The notes under the pieces are model-generated. The model saw only the letters and a list, made by a program, of their open reading frames with translations, was not told the DNA's origin and searched no databases. From the NCBI GenBank assembly GCA_902491055.1, contig CABUGI010000002.1, positions 12,209 through 76,208 on the forward strand: a DNA stretch of 64,000 nucleotides. The letters are read 5' to 3'. Numbering within the stretch: the stretch's first letter is position 1; every line of letters begins with the position of its first letter. The position numbers and the translations under genes were made by a program. Shown one piece after another: positions 16,561 through 27,092 of this stretch. The stretch comes from an uncultured Collinsella sp. Lineage in GTDB: Bacteria > Actinomycetota > Coriobacteriia > Coriobacteriales > Coriobacteriaceae.

Positions 16561-18417
16561 TTACGCCGCTTCGTCGAACTGCGAGTTGTACAGGTCGGCG
16601 TAGAAGCCGCCCTGGGCGAGCAGCTCGTCGTGCGTGCCCTTCTCGACGATGTCGCCGTTGCGAATCACCAAGATCACGTCGGCGTTGCGGATCGTGGACA
16701 GGCGGTGCGCGATGACAAAGCTCGTGCGGCCCTGCATCAGCGCATCCATGGCACGCTGAATGAGTTCCTCGGTACGGGTATCGACGTTGGAAGTTGCCTC
16801 GTCCAAAATCAGCGCCGGGCGGTCGGCCAAAATGGCACGGGCGATAGTCACGAGCTGGCGCTGGCCCTGCGACAGGTTGGTGCCCTCCTCGTTAATCATA
16901 AAGTCGTAGCCGCCGGCGAGCGTATGGATAAAGTGGTCGCAACGTGCGGCACGTGCAGCGGCCTCGACCTCGGCATCGCTCGCATCGGGGCGTCCGTAGC
17001 GGATGTTCTCGCGGATGGTGCCGTTAAACAGCCAGGTATCCTGCAGCACCATGGCAAACTCACCGCGAAGTGCCGCGCGGTCCCAGTCGCGCACGTCGAC
17101 ACCCTCGACGCGCAGCGAACCGCTGTCCACGTCGTAAAAGCGCTGCAGCAGCTTGATGAGCGTGGTCTTGCCGGCGCCGGTGGGGCCGACGATGGCGATG
17201 GTCTGGCCGGGCTGCGCCTCGCAGCTAAAGTCGTGGATGATGGTCTTGTCGGGCGTATAGCCAAACTTCACATGGTCAAACTCCACGTGGCCGGGGCGCT
17301 TCTCAGGGATCTGCGCGTCGGCCTTCTGCTCCTCCTCGGGTGCGGCCAAAAACTCAAACACACGCTCGGTGGCAGCTGCCATCGACTGCATCGTGTTGCT
17401 CACGTTGCCCAGCTGCTGCACGGGTTGCGTAAAGTTGCGCACGTACTGGATAAAGCTCTGGATGTCGCCGGGCGTGGCATTGCCGGTCAGCGCGAGCTGC
17501 GCGCCCACCACGACAACGCCCACGTAACCCATGTTGCCCACCAGGCTCATAAGCGGCATCATCAGGCCCGACAGGAACTGCGAACGCCAGCCACTAATAA
17601 ACAGGCGGTCGTTTTGACGGTCGAACTCCTCGATTGAGGCCTCGGCGCGGTCGAACACCTGAATGACGTTTTGACCGGCAAAGTCCTCCTCGATAATGCC
17701 GTTGACGGCGCCCAGGACCTGCTGCTGCTCGCGGAAGTACGGCTGCGAGAAGTGAATCATCACCATCAAGATAATTGCGGCTGCCGGCAGCGTGAGCACG
17801 GTGACGCCGGTGAGCGGCAGGCTGATCGACAGCATCATGACGAGCACGCCGATAATCTGCGTCACCGACGTGATGAGCTGCGTCACGCTCTGGTTGAGCG
17901 ACTGACCCAGCGTATCGACGTCGTTGGTGATGCGGCTGAGCACATCGCCCTTGCTGTGACCGTTGAAGTAGCTCATCGGCACGACGGCAATCTTGGCGGC
18001 GATTTCCTTGCGCATGCGGTAGCAGATCTTTTGCGTGACGCCGGTCATGAGCCAGCCCTGGACCAGGCTGCAGACAGAGCTCGCCAGATACAGGCAGAGC
18101 AAAAAGCCGAGCGTCTTGGCGATCCAGTCAAAGTCGACATCGCCGGTACCGTTGACCTTGGCGACCAGGCCTTCGAACAGCTTGGTCGTAACCTGGCCGA
18201 GCACCTTGGGTCCCACAATGTTAAAGATGACCGAGCACACGGCAAAGGCGACGGCGGCAAACACGGCAATCTTGTGCTGGCCGATATAGCCGAGCAGCTG
18301 CCTCATGGTGCCCTTAAAGTCCTTGGCCTTTTCGCCGCGACGCATGCCGCCCATGCGGCCCATGGGACCACGCTGGCGGGTGGGCTTGGGAATCTGAGTC
18401 TTGGTCTCGTCTGCCAT
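16561..18417 (-). CDS. ABC exporter, fused membrane and ATPase domains (second of pair)
   Basis: The 618-residue half-transporter has an exporter-type six-helix domain (about residues 45-340) and a nucleotide-binding domain with Walker A GPTGAGKTT, signature LSQGQRQL, Walker B LILDEATSNVD and the H-loop His. The N-terminus is a basic, Gly- and Arg-rich cytoplasmic tail (RQRGPMGRMGGMRRGEK). Its start codon overlaps the stop of the preceding ABC gene, so the two are translated together and likely form a heterodimeric multidrug or lipid exporter. It is the last gene of the marR-ABC-ABC operon. Confidence 0.93.
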   Translation of the reverse strand: MADETKTQIPKPTRQRGPMGRMGGMRRGEKAKDFKGTMRQLLGYIGQHKIAVFAAVAFAVCSVIFNIVGPKVLGQVTTKLFEGLVAKVNGTGDVDFDWIAKTLGFLLCLYLASSVCSLVQGWLMTGVTQKICYRMRKEIAAKIAVVPMSYFNGHSKGDVLSRITNDVDTLGQSLNQSVTQLITSVTQIIGVLVMMLSISLPLTGVTVLTLPAAAIILMVMIHFSQPYFREQQQVLGAVNGIIEEDFAGQNVIQVFDRAEASIEEFDRQNDRLFISGWRSQFLSGLMMPLMSLVGNMGYVGVVVVGAQLALTGNATPGDIQSFIQYVRNFTQPVQQLGNVSNTMQSMAAATERVFEFLAAPEEEQKADAQIPEKRPGHVEFDHVKFGYTPDKTIIHDFSCEAQPGQTIAIVGPTGAGKTTLIKLLQRFYDVDSGSLRVEGVDVRDWDRAALRGEFAMVLQDTWLFNGTIRENIRYGRPDASDAEVEAAARAARCDHFIHTLAGGYDFMINEEGTNLSQGQRQLVTIARAILADRPALILDEATSNVDTRTEELIQRAMDALMQGRTSFVIAHRLSTIRNADVILVIRNGDIVEKGTHDELLAQGGFYADLYNSQFDEAA

Positions 18418-20783
18418 TAGCGCTCGCCTCCTTCCATGACGGCTGCAATTTCTTCTTGGGTAAGTCCCAGCTCCTCGGCGGAAAGCTGTGACTGTGCGAT
18501 CTCCAGGTACGCCGGGCAGCTGCGCAGCAGCTCCTCGTGCGTGCCGGTGCCCACTACGTGGCCGTCGTCGAGCACGATGATCTGGTCGGCGTGCATGATG
18601 GTCGCGATGCGCTGGGCCACGACCACGAGCGCGGCGTCGGTGACGTTTTTGGCCAGCTCTTCGCGCAGGCGCGCGTCGGTCTTGTAGTCGAGGGCGCTAA
18701 ACGAATCATCGAACACCACGACCTCGGGCTTTTTGGCCAACGCGCGGGCGATGGCCAGACGCTGGCGCTGACCGCCCGAGACATTGGAGCCGCCCTGGCT
18801 AATGGGGGAGTCGTACCCGTCCTCGCGCTCGGCGATAAAGTCCTCCGCCTGGGCGACGTGTGCTGCCTGGCGCATATCCTCGTCACTCACCATGTCGCCG
18901 GCAAACTTGAGGTTGCTCTCGACGGTACCCGAGAACAGACGACCCTGCTGCGGAATATAACCGATGCGGCGGCGCAGCTCAGAGAGGGTCATGTCGCGCA
19001 CGTCGATGCCGTCGAGCGAAATGCTGCCGCCCGTGACGTCGTACAGGCGCGGAATCAACTGTACAAGCGTGGACTTGCCCGAGCCCGTGGAACCAATGAT
19101 GCCGAGCATCTGGCCGGCGTGCGTGGTGAAGTTTACGCCGCTAATGACGTCGGCGCGGGCATCGGGATACTGGAAGCTCACGTCACGGAAGGTGAGCTCA
19201 CCGCGCGGCGCGCTGGCCGCGGGCAGTTTGGGCGAGGCGGGGTCGTTGATGCTCGTGGGACAGGTGATGACCTCTTCCACGCGCTCGGCTGCGACCTCGG
19301 CGCGGGGCAGGATGACCGAAACCATGGTGAGGATCATAAACGCCATGACGATCTGCATGGTGTAGGAGATGAACGCCATCATGTTGCCGACCTGCATCAC
19401 GCCGTCGGACACGCCCTGCGCGCCAAACCAGACGATAAGCACGGTGATGCAGTTCATGACGAGCATCATGAGCGGCATCATAAAGCTCATGGCGCGGTTG
19501 GTGTAGAGCTGCGTGGTCATCAGGTCGAGCGAAGCCTTGTCAAAGCGCTCGAGCTCATGTTCTTCGCGGTTGAACGAGCGGATGGGCATCAGGCCGTCGA
19601 GCAGCTCGCGGGCGGTAAGGTTCACGCGGTCCACAAAGCTCTGCATCTTTTTGAACTTTGGCATGGTGAGGCCCATGAGCACGCCGACGACGGCCGAGAC
19701 CGCGATGATGGCTACGGCGATGGTCCACTCCAGGCCGGTGTGGTTGGCCAGGACGCGCATGACAGCGACGATGCCCATGACGGGGGCCATCAGGCACATG
19801 CGGATAAACAGGGTTGCGGCCATCTGGATCTGCTGAATGTCGTTGGTGCAGCGGGTGATGAGCGAGGCCTGGCTAAACTTGCCCACCTCGGCCGGCGAGA
19901 AGTGCATAACCTTGTTGAAGGTCTCGCGGCGCAGGTCGCGGGCGATGGAGCAGGCGGTGCGCGAGGCCACGGCGCCGGTCAGGATGGTGGCGACCAGCGA
20001 GATCAGACACAGGCCAAACATCGTGGTCGCCATGCGGCTCAGGTAGGCGTTTTGCACGTCGGCGGGGTCGATGCCCTGCGCCTTGTACTCGTCCTGTACA
20101 TAGCTCACGGCGCGCTGGGTGACGATGGAGCCCGACATGGAGCCCATTTTGTCCGCCATTTGGTTGGCGCCCTCGACGAGCTTGCTTTGGTCTACCAGAC
20201 CGCCCTCGACACTCAGGCGCAGGCTCTTCATAGTGATCTTACCGCCGTCGGCATCAATCTGCTTTTGCATGTTCTGCGCCGCCGCGGCCTTCTGCTGCAT
20301 CTCGGCGAGCTGCTCGGGCGTCATCGCTGCCATTTGCTCGGGGGTGGGCATGGCCTGGGCAGCGTTGTCGTCTTTCTCGCTGGACGAGCCCATCATGTCG
20401 CCCATGGAGTCGGCGTCAATGCCCTGGTCGAGCGAAAGGACGACAGTCTCGGGCAGGCTCATAATGTCGGCAATCTTGCCTCCATCGGCACGCTCTTCCT
20501 CGGTACCCTTATACGTTCGAATGCCATTTTTGTCAGCCTTGCTAAACACGGCCTCCACAGCTTTGGCGTCCTTGGTGCTCATAAAGAGTTCAAGGTCGTC
20601 GAGCGATTCGGCGCGGATGGTGTCGGGTACGGGCGAGGCGATGCCGCCTTGCTGCACACCCACGTCGACGATGTCGCTCATATAGGTAGGCAGCGCCAGA
20701 TCGGCGTTGCAGCTGATTACGATAAGCACGATAGCTGCGAACAGTGCCAGGATATGCTTTTTAAAGAGCTTGAGAATCCTCAC
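18417..20783 (-). CDS. ABC exporter with large extracytoplasmic insertion (first of pair)
   Basis: The 788-residue protein is about 190 residues longer than a usual half-exporter. The extra length lies between the first and second membrane helices (about residues 35-245): a hydrophilic, Met/Gln/Ala-rich stretch with coiled-coil character (MTPEQLAEMQQKAAAAQ). The rest is a standard exporter: membrane helices to about 520, then Walker A GSTGSGKST, signature VSGGQRQR and Walker B VVVFDDSFSALD, where Asp-Ser replaces the usual Asp-Glu catalytic Glu. The degenerate catalytic site is typical of one partner of asymmetric heterodimers. The start is GTG overlapping the marR stop by four bases (GTGA). 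Confidence 0.93.
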   Translation of the reverse strand: MRILKLFKKHILALFAAIVLIVISCNADLALPTYMSDIVDVGVQQGGIASPVPDTIRAESLDDLELFMSTKDAKAVEAVFSKADKNGIRTYKGTEEERADGGKIADIMSLPETVVLSLDQGIDADSMGDMMGSSSEKDDNAAQAMPTPEQMAAMTPEQLAEMQQKAAAAQNMQKQIDADGGKITMKSLRLSVEGGLVDQSKLVEGANQMADKMGSMSGSIVTQRAVSYVQDEYKAQGIDPADVQNAYLSRMATTMFGLCLISLVATILTGAVASRTACSIARDLRRETFNKVMHFSPAEVGKFSQASLITRCTNDIQQIQMAATLFIRMCLMAPVMGIVAVMRVLANHTGLEWTIAVAIIAVSAVVGVLMGLTMPKFKKMQSFVDRVNLTARELLDGLMPIRSFNREEHELERFDKASLDLMTTQLYTNRAMSFMMPLMMLVMNCITVLIVWFGAQGVSDGVMQVGNMMAFISYTMQIVMAFMILTMVSVILPRAEVAAERVEEVITCPTSINDPASPKLPAASAPRGELTFRDVSFQYPDARADVISGVNFTTHAGQMLGIIGSTGSGKSTLVQLIPRLYDVTGGSISLDGIDVRDMTLSELRRRIGYIPQQGRLFSGTVESNLKFAGDMVSDEDMRQAAHVAQAEDFIAEREDGYDSPISQGGSNVSGGQRQRLAIARALAKKPEVVVFDDSFSALDYKTDARLREELAKNVTDAALVVVAQRIATIMHADQIIVLDDGHVVGTGTHEELLRSCPAYLEIAQSQLSAEELGLTQEEIAAVMEGGER

Positions 20784-21229
20784 TCGGCATCTCTCCTTTC
20801 TTGATTGCGGTCGATAATTTCGTTGGCGCGCCTTAGAAGACGCACCATCTCTTGGGTATCTGTTTCGCCGAGCTGCTCGAGGAAAGCCGCAGTGCGGGCC
20901 TCGAATTCCCGACGTTTGATTTCGAGATCCTGGAATCCCTTGTCGGTCACTATGACGTGTACGCGACGACGGTCAGTCTTTGAGTGCTCGCGCTCGACCC
21001 AGCCCTTGGCTTCGAGAGCGCGTAGGATATTGGCGATGCGGGCACTCGAGACCCAGGCGCGATCAGCGAGTTCGCTCGGCGTGAGCGAACCGCCGGCGAG
21101 TATGAGGGCGCGCATAACGGCCATCTCGCCGCCGAGGGCTTTGTCCGCAAAGCGCGAGATGCGCTGATGCATGCTGCCGAACTCGGTAAGGAGCTGACGC
21201 CCAAGTTCACGGAAATCGGTATCTTCCAC
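20780..21229 (-). CDS. MarR-family transcriptional regulator
   Basis: The 149-residue protein is a winged-helix MarR regulator (LTPSELADRAWVSSARIANILRALEAKGWVERE.., wing DRRRVHVIVTDKG). The start is GTG at 21229 behind AGGGG. It heads the operon of two ABC exporter genes with a four-base overlap, the usual setting of a drug-sensing repressor that controls its own exporter. A dyad covers its start codon (21227-21263), consistent with autorepression. Confidence 0.92.
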   Translation of the reverse strand: MEDTDFRELGRQLLTEFGSMHQRISRFADKALGGEMAVMRALILAGGSLTPSELADRAWVSSARIANILRALEAKGWVEREHSKTDRRRVHVIVTDKGFQDLEIKRREFEARTAAFLEQLGETDTQEMVRLLRRANEIIDRNQERRDAE

Positions 21230-21263
21230 CGAAAACCCCTAACACTAGAAACTATTTTCGGTG
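21227..21263. promoter_or_regulatory. Operator candidate over the marR start
   Basis: CACCGAAAA (21227-21235) and TTTTCGGTG (21255-21263) form a perfect 9-bp dyad that includes the GTG start codon; an inner AGTTTCTAGTGTT is a second imperfect dyad. The place suits a MarR autorepression site. Confidence 0.55.
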
Positions 21264-21777
21264 AAAGATGATACCCTTGCACGCGTGCCCTATGCGGTAG
21301 ATTTTGGGACATGTCTAGAAAACTACCTTTAGGCGACCTCCGTACACCGTCGGTGCCAGCAAAGTTAGGGGCAGATCGTTAGGCATGTCCTAAAGCCTAC
21401 TCAGAGGCACTTTACTCTGCTAAAGCTGGCATAACAGCTAGGGTGAACGTCGTACAAAGGCAAGGAAAAAACCAAACAAATCGGTGAACGGTAGTTGTTC
21501 GCGCACGCATTTCCTGCGGATTTGTAAAAAACGCCATTATGATATAAAAAAAGAAACATATAATAGCCCAGATGGAGAGGGTCGCTATGTTATCCTTCTC
21601 AGACGGGTGAAATCTTGGGTTTTGGGTTGTAGTTCCAAGGTGGACAAACGTTTTTCCTGCACCAACATGTGGTGAAGAACGGAAGAAGCCGGTAGTGCAA
21701 GCCGAAAATTCAAGAATTCAATAAGCAGCGGTGTGAGAGAGCGCCGCATTATACGTAACTAGGAGCGTGGTTACACA
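21264..21777 (+). promoter_or_regulatory. Long upstream region of pflB
   Basis: No gene was seen in these 514 bases. A perfect -10 hexamer TATAAT is at 21559-21564 in an A-rich stretch, without a clear -35, leaving a leader of about 200 bases. The Shine-Dalgarno TAGGAGCG precedes the pflB ATG by about a dozen bases. The length of the leader suggests added control, such as by oxygen or carbon source (inference). Confidence 0.45.
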
Positions 21778-23829
<2,052 letters not shown>

Positions 23830-23831
23830 CT

Positions 23832-23891
23832 ATTGTTAGTGCTATACTAACAATAACGATTACTGATTAGCGCGCCGGTTTCGGCCGGCGC
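23832..23891 (+). promoter_or_regulatory. Two hairpins between pflB and the radical-domain gene
   Basis: ATTGTTAGT/ACTAACAAT (23832-23840 and 23846-23854) and GCGCCGG/CCGGCGC (23872-23878 and 23885-23891) lie between the two genes. Neither has a T-run. They may set the ratio of the two products through partial termination or processing. Confidence 0.55.
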
Positions 23892-23914
23892 CTATTAATC
23901 GAAGGAGACACATT

Positions 23915-24166
23915 ATGAAGGTTTCTGAAGTTTCCGAGACTCAGGCCGATAACCTGGTCCACATGCTCGACGCTTACGCCGAGAAGGGTGGCCACCACCT
24001 GAACATCAACGTCTTCAACCGTGAGACGTTGCTCGACGCTCAGGCTCACCCCGAGAAGTACCCGCAGCTGACCATCCGCGTTTCCGGCTATGCCGTGAAC
24101 TTCCACACGCTCACCAAGGAGCAGCAGGACGAGGTCATTGCGCGTACCTTCCACGACAAGTTCTAA
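23915..24166 (+). CDS. grcA: Stand-alone glycyl-radical subunit of pyruvate formate-lyase
   Basis: The 83-residue protein equals the C-terminal end of pyruvate formate-lyase: [20 protein letters not shown], then [18 protein letters not shown] with radical Gly58, and a typical end [15 protein letters not shown]. The ATG follows GAAGGAGACACATT, a strong ribosome site. In Escherichia coli a similar protein (GrcA/YfiD) repairs oxygen-cut enzyme as a spare part. Here, next to a core enzyme lacking this domain, it should be an obligatory subunit (inference). The activase gene is at 31393. Confidence 0.93.
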   Translation: MKVSEVSETQADNLVHMLDAYAEKGGHHLNINVFNRETLLDAQAHPEKYPQLTIRVSGYAVNFHTLTKEQQDEVIARTFHDKF

Positions 24167-24193
24167 AGGGTTCAACTCCTGTAGGATTACTGG

Positions 24194-24316
24194 GGCCGGT
24201 TTTGGGTTATTTCCCAAAACGTCCTCGGACATGCAAAGAGGCTCCGCTGCGCGCGTTGCGCGGCGGAGCCTCTTTGCGTCCTGCGGGATGTTTTGGAAAA
24301 TAACCCAAAACCGGCC
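24194..24316 (+). terminator. Nested double hairpin after the pfl genes, family C copy 1
   Basis: Outer arms at 24194-24220 (GGCCGGTTTTGGGTTATTTC..) and 24290-24316 are complementary. The joint GTCCTCGGACAT follows the first arm; the inner hairpin is GCAAAGAGGCTCCGC with its complement (24233-24247, 24263-24277); the joint GTCCTGCGGGA leads to the last arm. The element starts 27 bases after the stop codon. Two relatives lie after thrB and asd. Confidence 0.75.
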
Positions 24317-24432
24317 ATGTGGGGTCCTTTGGAGTCACCCTTTAGGCGGAACTCTCCTAATTATTTGGATGAGTCGTTTACTTACTTGTACTGTTACCGT
24401 CTTCCCGCTCTTGTTGGGGTATGCTTTGTTCG

Positions 24433-24450
24433 TATGTAAACGTATGACAT
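24433..24450. promoter_or_regulatory. LacI-type operator upstream of the regulator gene
   Basis: TATGTAAACGTATGACAT matches the sites at 25582-25618 (T-R-TG-W-AAACG-W-W-TGACAT). Its position 20 bases before the start codon suggests autoregulation. Confidence 0.6.
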
Positions 24451-24469
24451 GTTGATGGGGGAGGGTGCT

Positions 24470-25480
24470 ATGGCTCGCGAGAGTGCTCGTTCTAAGGATA
24501 CGGCTAAGCCTGGCATCAAGGAAGTTGCGGCGGTGGCGGGGGTTTCGCCTACTACGGTATCTCGCGTGCTTAATAATCGCGGCTATATTAGCCAAGAGAC
24601 CCGCGATAAGGTCCATGCCGCGATGAAGTGCATCAACTATACGCCCAACGATATCGCCCGTGCCATGCTCAACGGTCGCCTGAATCTTATCGGTATGATC
24701 GTCCCCTATGTCAGCAGTCCGTTTCATGCCCAAGTGGTTCAAGTCATTGAGCATACCCTGGCCGAAAACGGTTTTAAGATGCTGCTGTGCAATAGCGCCA
24801 ATCGACCCGAGCTTGAGCGCTCTTATATCGACATGCTTCGACGCAATATGGTTGATGGCGTCATCGTCAACTCGCTTAATATCGGTGCCGAGGCGTATGC
24901 CGAGATGGGCTTGAGTCTGGTTGGTATCGACTGCGACCTTGGCGAAGCCTCTGTTCAGATTGCGAGCGACAGCTATAGCATCGGCGAACTTGCCACGCGT
25001 CGCCTGATCGATGACGGATGTTCACGCATCCTGTGCCTGCGCAGCAATAGCCGCATGCGCATGCCTGCCAATAAGCGTACCGATGCCTACCTCGATGTTG
25101 TTGAGCAGGCCGGTTTGCCCGCGCTTGTCCGTGAGGTTGAGTTCGTTAAGCCCGACGACGAAAAGAGCGCGGTCGTTGCGAAGATCCTCGATGAGAACCC
25201 CGATATTGACGGCATCTTTGCGGGAGACGACACGATGGCGGCTATCTGTCTTAACGTGATGAAGCAGCGCGGCTTGAGCGCTCCGGGCGATATTAAGGTC
25301 GTGGGCGCGGATGGTGCCCGCCGCACTATGACGTTTATGCCTGACTTAACAACCGTACGCCAAGATATCGATCGCATCGGAGAGCTCGCGGCGCAATCCA
25401 TCATTGCTCTTATTAACGGCGAAAAGCCCGAATCGAATATCAAGCTCCCCGTTGAACTCATTGAGGGTAAAACCGCGTAG
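24470..25480 (+). CDS. LacI-family transcriptional regulator of the sucrose/fructan cassette
   Basis: The 336-residue protein has a LacI helix-turn-helix (GIKEVAAVAGVSPTTVSRVL, residues 14-33) and a periplasmic-binding-protein-like sugar domain. The ATG at 24470 is chosen because GGGGGAGGG precedes it; an ATG seven codons upstream lacks a site. It sits before GH32, PTS and GH32 genes, and operator-like sites lie before itself and before the first GH32 gene, so it probably represses this cassette until a sugar or sugar phosphate binds. This is a ScrR-type role by context. Confidence 0.92.
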   Translation: MARESARSKDTAKPGIKEVAAVAGVSPTTVSRVLNNRGYISQETRDKVHAAMKCINYTPNDIARAMLNGRLNLIGMIVPYVSSPFHAQVVQVIEHTLAENGFKMLLCNSANRPELERSYIDMLRRNMVDGVIVNSLNIGAEAYAEMGLSLVGIDCDLGEASVQIASDSYSIGELATRRLIDDGCSRILCLRSNSRMRMPANKRTDAYLDVVEQAGLPALVREVEFVKPDDEKSAVVAKILDENPDIDGIFAGDDTMAAICLNVMKQRGLSAPGDIKVVGADGARRTMTFMPDLTTVRQDIDRIGELAAQSIIALINGEKPESNIKLPVELIEGKTA

Positions 25481-25534
25481 TTCATCCCGTGCCAAAAGAA
25501 TTCCTCAAACACCTCTGATGACCGTTCGCCGGCA

Positions 25535-25618
25535 TATGTCAACCGTTTGCCGACGACTGGAACTGCGAAAAGACGTATTGGTGTGAAAACGTTTGACATA
25601 TGAAAACGATTGACATAT
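25535..25618. promoter_or_regulatory. Cluster of three LacI-type operators
   Basis: Sites are at 25535-25551 (complement of GCAAACGGTTGACATAT), 25582-25600 (TGTGAAAACGTTTGACATA) and 25599-25618 (TATGAAAACGATTGACATAT). All share an AAACG centre and a TGACATAT end with the site before the regulator gene. They cover the presumed promoter of the GH32-PTS-GH32 genes. Confidence 0.7.
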
Positions 25619-25664
25619 CTTGCAGTTGTACCGAGTTAGTATCTCGTGAGAAAGGAAGTCTCGG

Positions 25665-27047
25665 ATGCACAAGGTGTATTACCAGCCTGAGGGAATTTGG
25701 GTAGGCGACATCATGCCGTACGGCGAGGACGGCACGTTCTATCTCTATCATCAGCGTGACACGCGAAACCCCGGACCTTTCGGAGAGCCGTTTGGCTGGG
25801 CACTCGCGACAACCAAGGACTTCGTCAATTACAAAGACTTTGGCGAGAGCCTTGAGCGTGGCGGCGACGAGGAAGTCGACCAGTATGTTTATGCCGGCAC
25901 GGTGTTTAAGGTGGGCGACAAGTACCATGCGCTCTACACTGGTTGCAATCGCGATAAGGTCAAGGCACGCTTGATGAAGCAGGTTCTTCTTCACGCAACG
26001 AGTGACGACGCCGTCAAGTGGGAGAAGAACATCGCCGAGACGCTGCTTCCGCCCCAGGAGGGTTACGATGACCGCAACTGGCGCGATCCCTTTGTGCTTT
26101 GGGATGAGGAGAACGAAGAGTACATGCTCATCCTCGGCACGCGTGTGGGCGAGGACAAGCGTCTGATGACCGGTCGTCTGGTCAAGTTCACCTCCAAGGA
26201 CCTGGATACCTGGGAGTTCCAGGGCGACTGGTGGAATCCGGGCCTGTACACCATGTTCGAGATGCCTGATCTCTTTAAGATGGGCGACTGGTGGTATCTG
26301 GTGTTCTCCGAGTACAGTGATGGCAACAAGACCCGTTACCGCATGTCTCGCTCTATCAACGGTCCTTGGATCACTCCTGCGGACGATTCCTTCGATGGCC
26401 GCGCGTACTATGCCGCGCGTACCGCATTTGATGGTGAGCGCCGCGTTCTCTTTGGTTGGGTTCCTACGCGTGACGAGGGCGGTGACCCCAGCTCTTACCT
26501 GTGGGGTGGCACCTTTATGCCCCTCGAGATCGTTCAGCGTGCCGACGGAACGCTCGGCACCAAGCTCCCCGACAGCATGCTTGGCGCCTTTGGCGAGGGC
26601 AAGGCTGTCGAGACCTTTGAGCTTTCCTGCGAGTCGGGCAAGGTCGAGCAGGTGCTCGCCGCGGATGCCGGCTCCACCTACTTGCTCGATGCCGACATTG
26701 AGCTCGGCGGTAACGCTGCCGGCTTCTCGGTCAAGTTCGCCGAGGACGCCGAGACTGGTCTTGCCTATGAGTTCCGCGCCAACCTGCGCGAGGGCAAGCT
26801 CGAGTTCACGCCGGCTCCCCAGTACCCGTGGTTCCAGGTCAACAACATGGGCCTCGAGCGTCCGTTGTTCTTTAAGGGCGAGGGCACTCACCATGTGCGT
26901 CTGGTCGTCGACGACGACATCGCGACCATCTTTGTCGATGATGTTGCGCTCAACGCTCGCTTCTGCAACAAGCAGGGCCAGGGTGTGGCGCTTACCGTCA
27001 CCGACGGTGCGCTCAAGTGCGCAAACGCAACGATCGCGTCTCTGTAG
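25665..27047 (+). CDS. Glycoside hydrolase family 32 protein, atypical motifs
   Basis: The 460-residue protein has a five-bladed propeller (about 1-290) and a C-terminal beta-sandwich. The GH32 nucleophile segment is altered: GIWVGDIMPYG with Asp15 in place of WMNDPNG. The second motif RDP is present (140-142), and the third is EMP (199-201) instead of ECP, keeping the acid/base Glu. It probably cleaves fructosyl bonds, but the changed motifs point to a subgroup with other substrates. The ATG follows GAGAAAGGAAGTCTCGG. No signal peptide is seen, so it acts inside the cell, fitting a PTS-imported phosphorylated sugar. Confidence 0.82.
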   Translation: MHKVYYQPEGIWVGDIMPYGEDGTFYLYHQRDTRNPGPFGEPFGWALATTKDFVNYKDFGESLERGGDEEVDQYVYAGTVFKVGDKYHALYTGCNRDKVKARLMKQVLLHATSDDAVKWEKNIAETLLPPQEGYDDRNWRDPFVLWDEENEEYMLILGTRVGEDKRLMTGRLVKFTSKDLDTWEFQGDWWNPGLYTMFEMPDLFKMGDWWYLVFSEYSDGNKTRYRMSRSINGPWITPADDSFDGRAYYAARTAFDGERRVLFGWVPTRDEGGDPSSYLWGGTFMPLEIVQRADGTLGTKLPDSMLGAFGEGKAVETFELSCESGKVEQVLAADAGSTYLLDADIELGGNAAGFSVKFAEDAETGLAYEFRANLREGKLEFTPAPQYPWFQVNNMGLERPLFFKGEGTHHVRLVVDDDIATIFVDDVALNARFCNKQGQGVALTVTDGALKCANATIASL

Positions 27048-27092
27048 CGGCAACGAACCGTTTTATGATTTAGAAAAGGAATGGAGAGGAAC

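Noticed and set aside
18537..20804. 755-codon open frame opposite the large ABC exporter gene
   Set aside because: It is His/Gly/Asp-rich with no domain pattern and mirrors the codon bias of the real gene on the other strand; no ribosome site.
21484..21675. 63-codon frame upstream of pflB
   Set aside because: It has no good start site and no recognisable pattern; it overlaps the likely promoter region.
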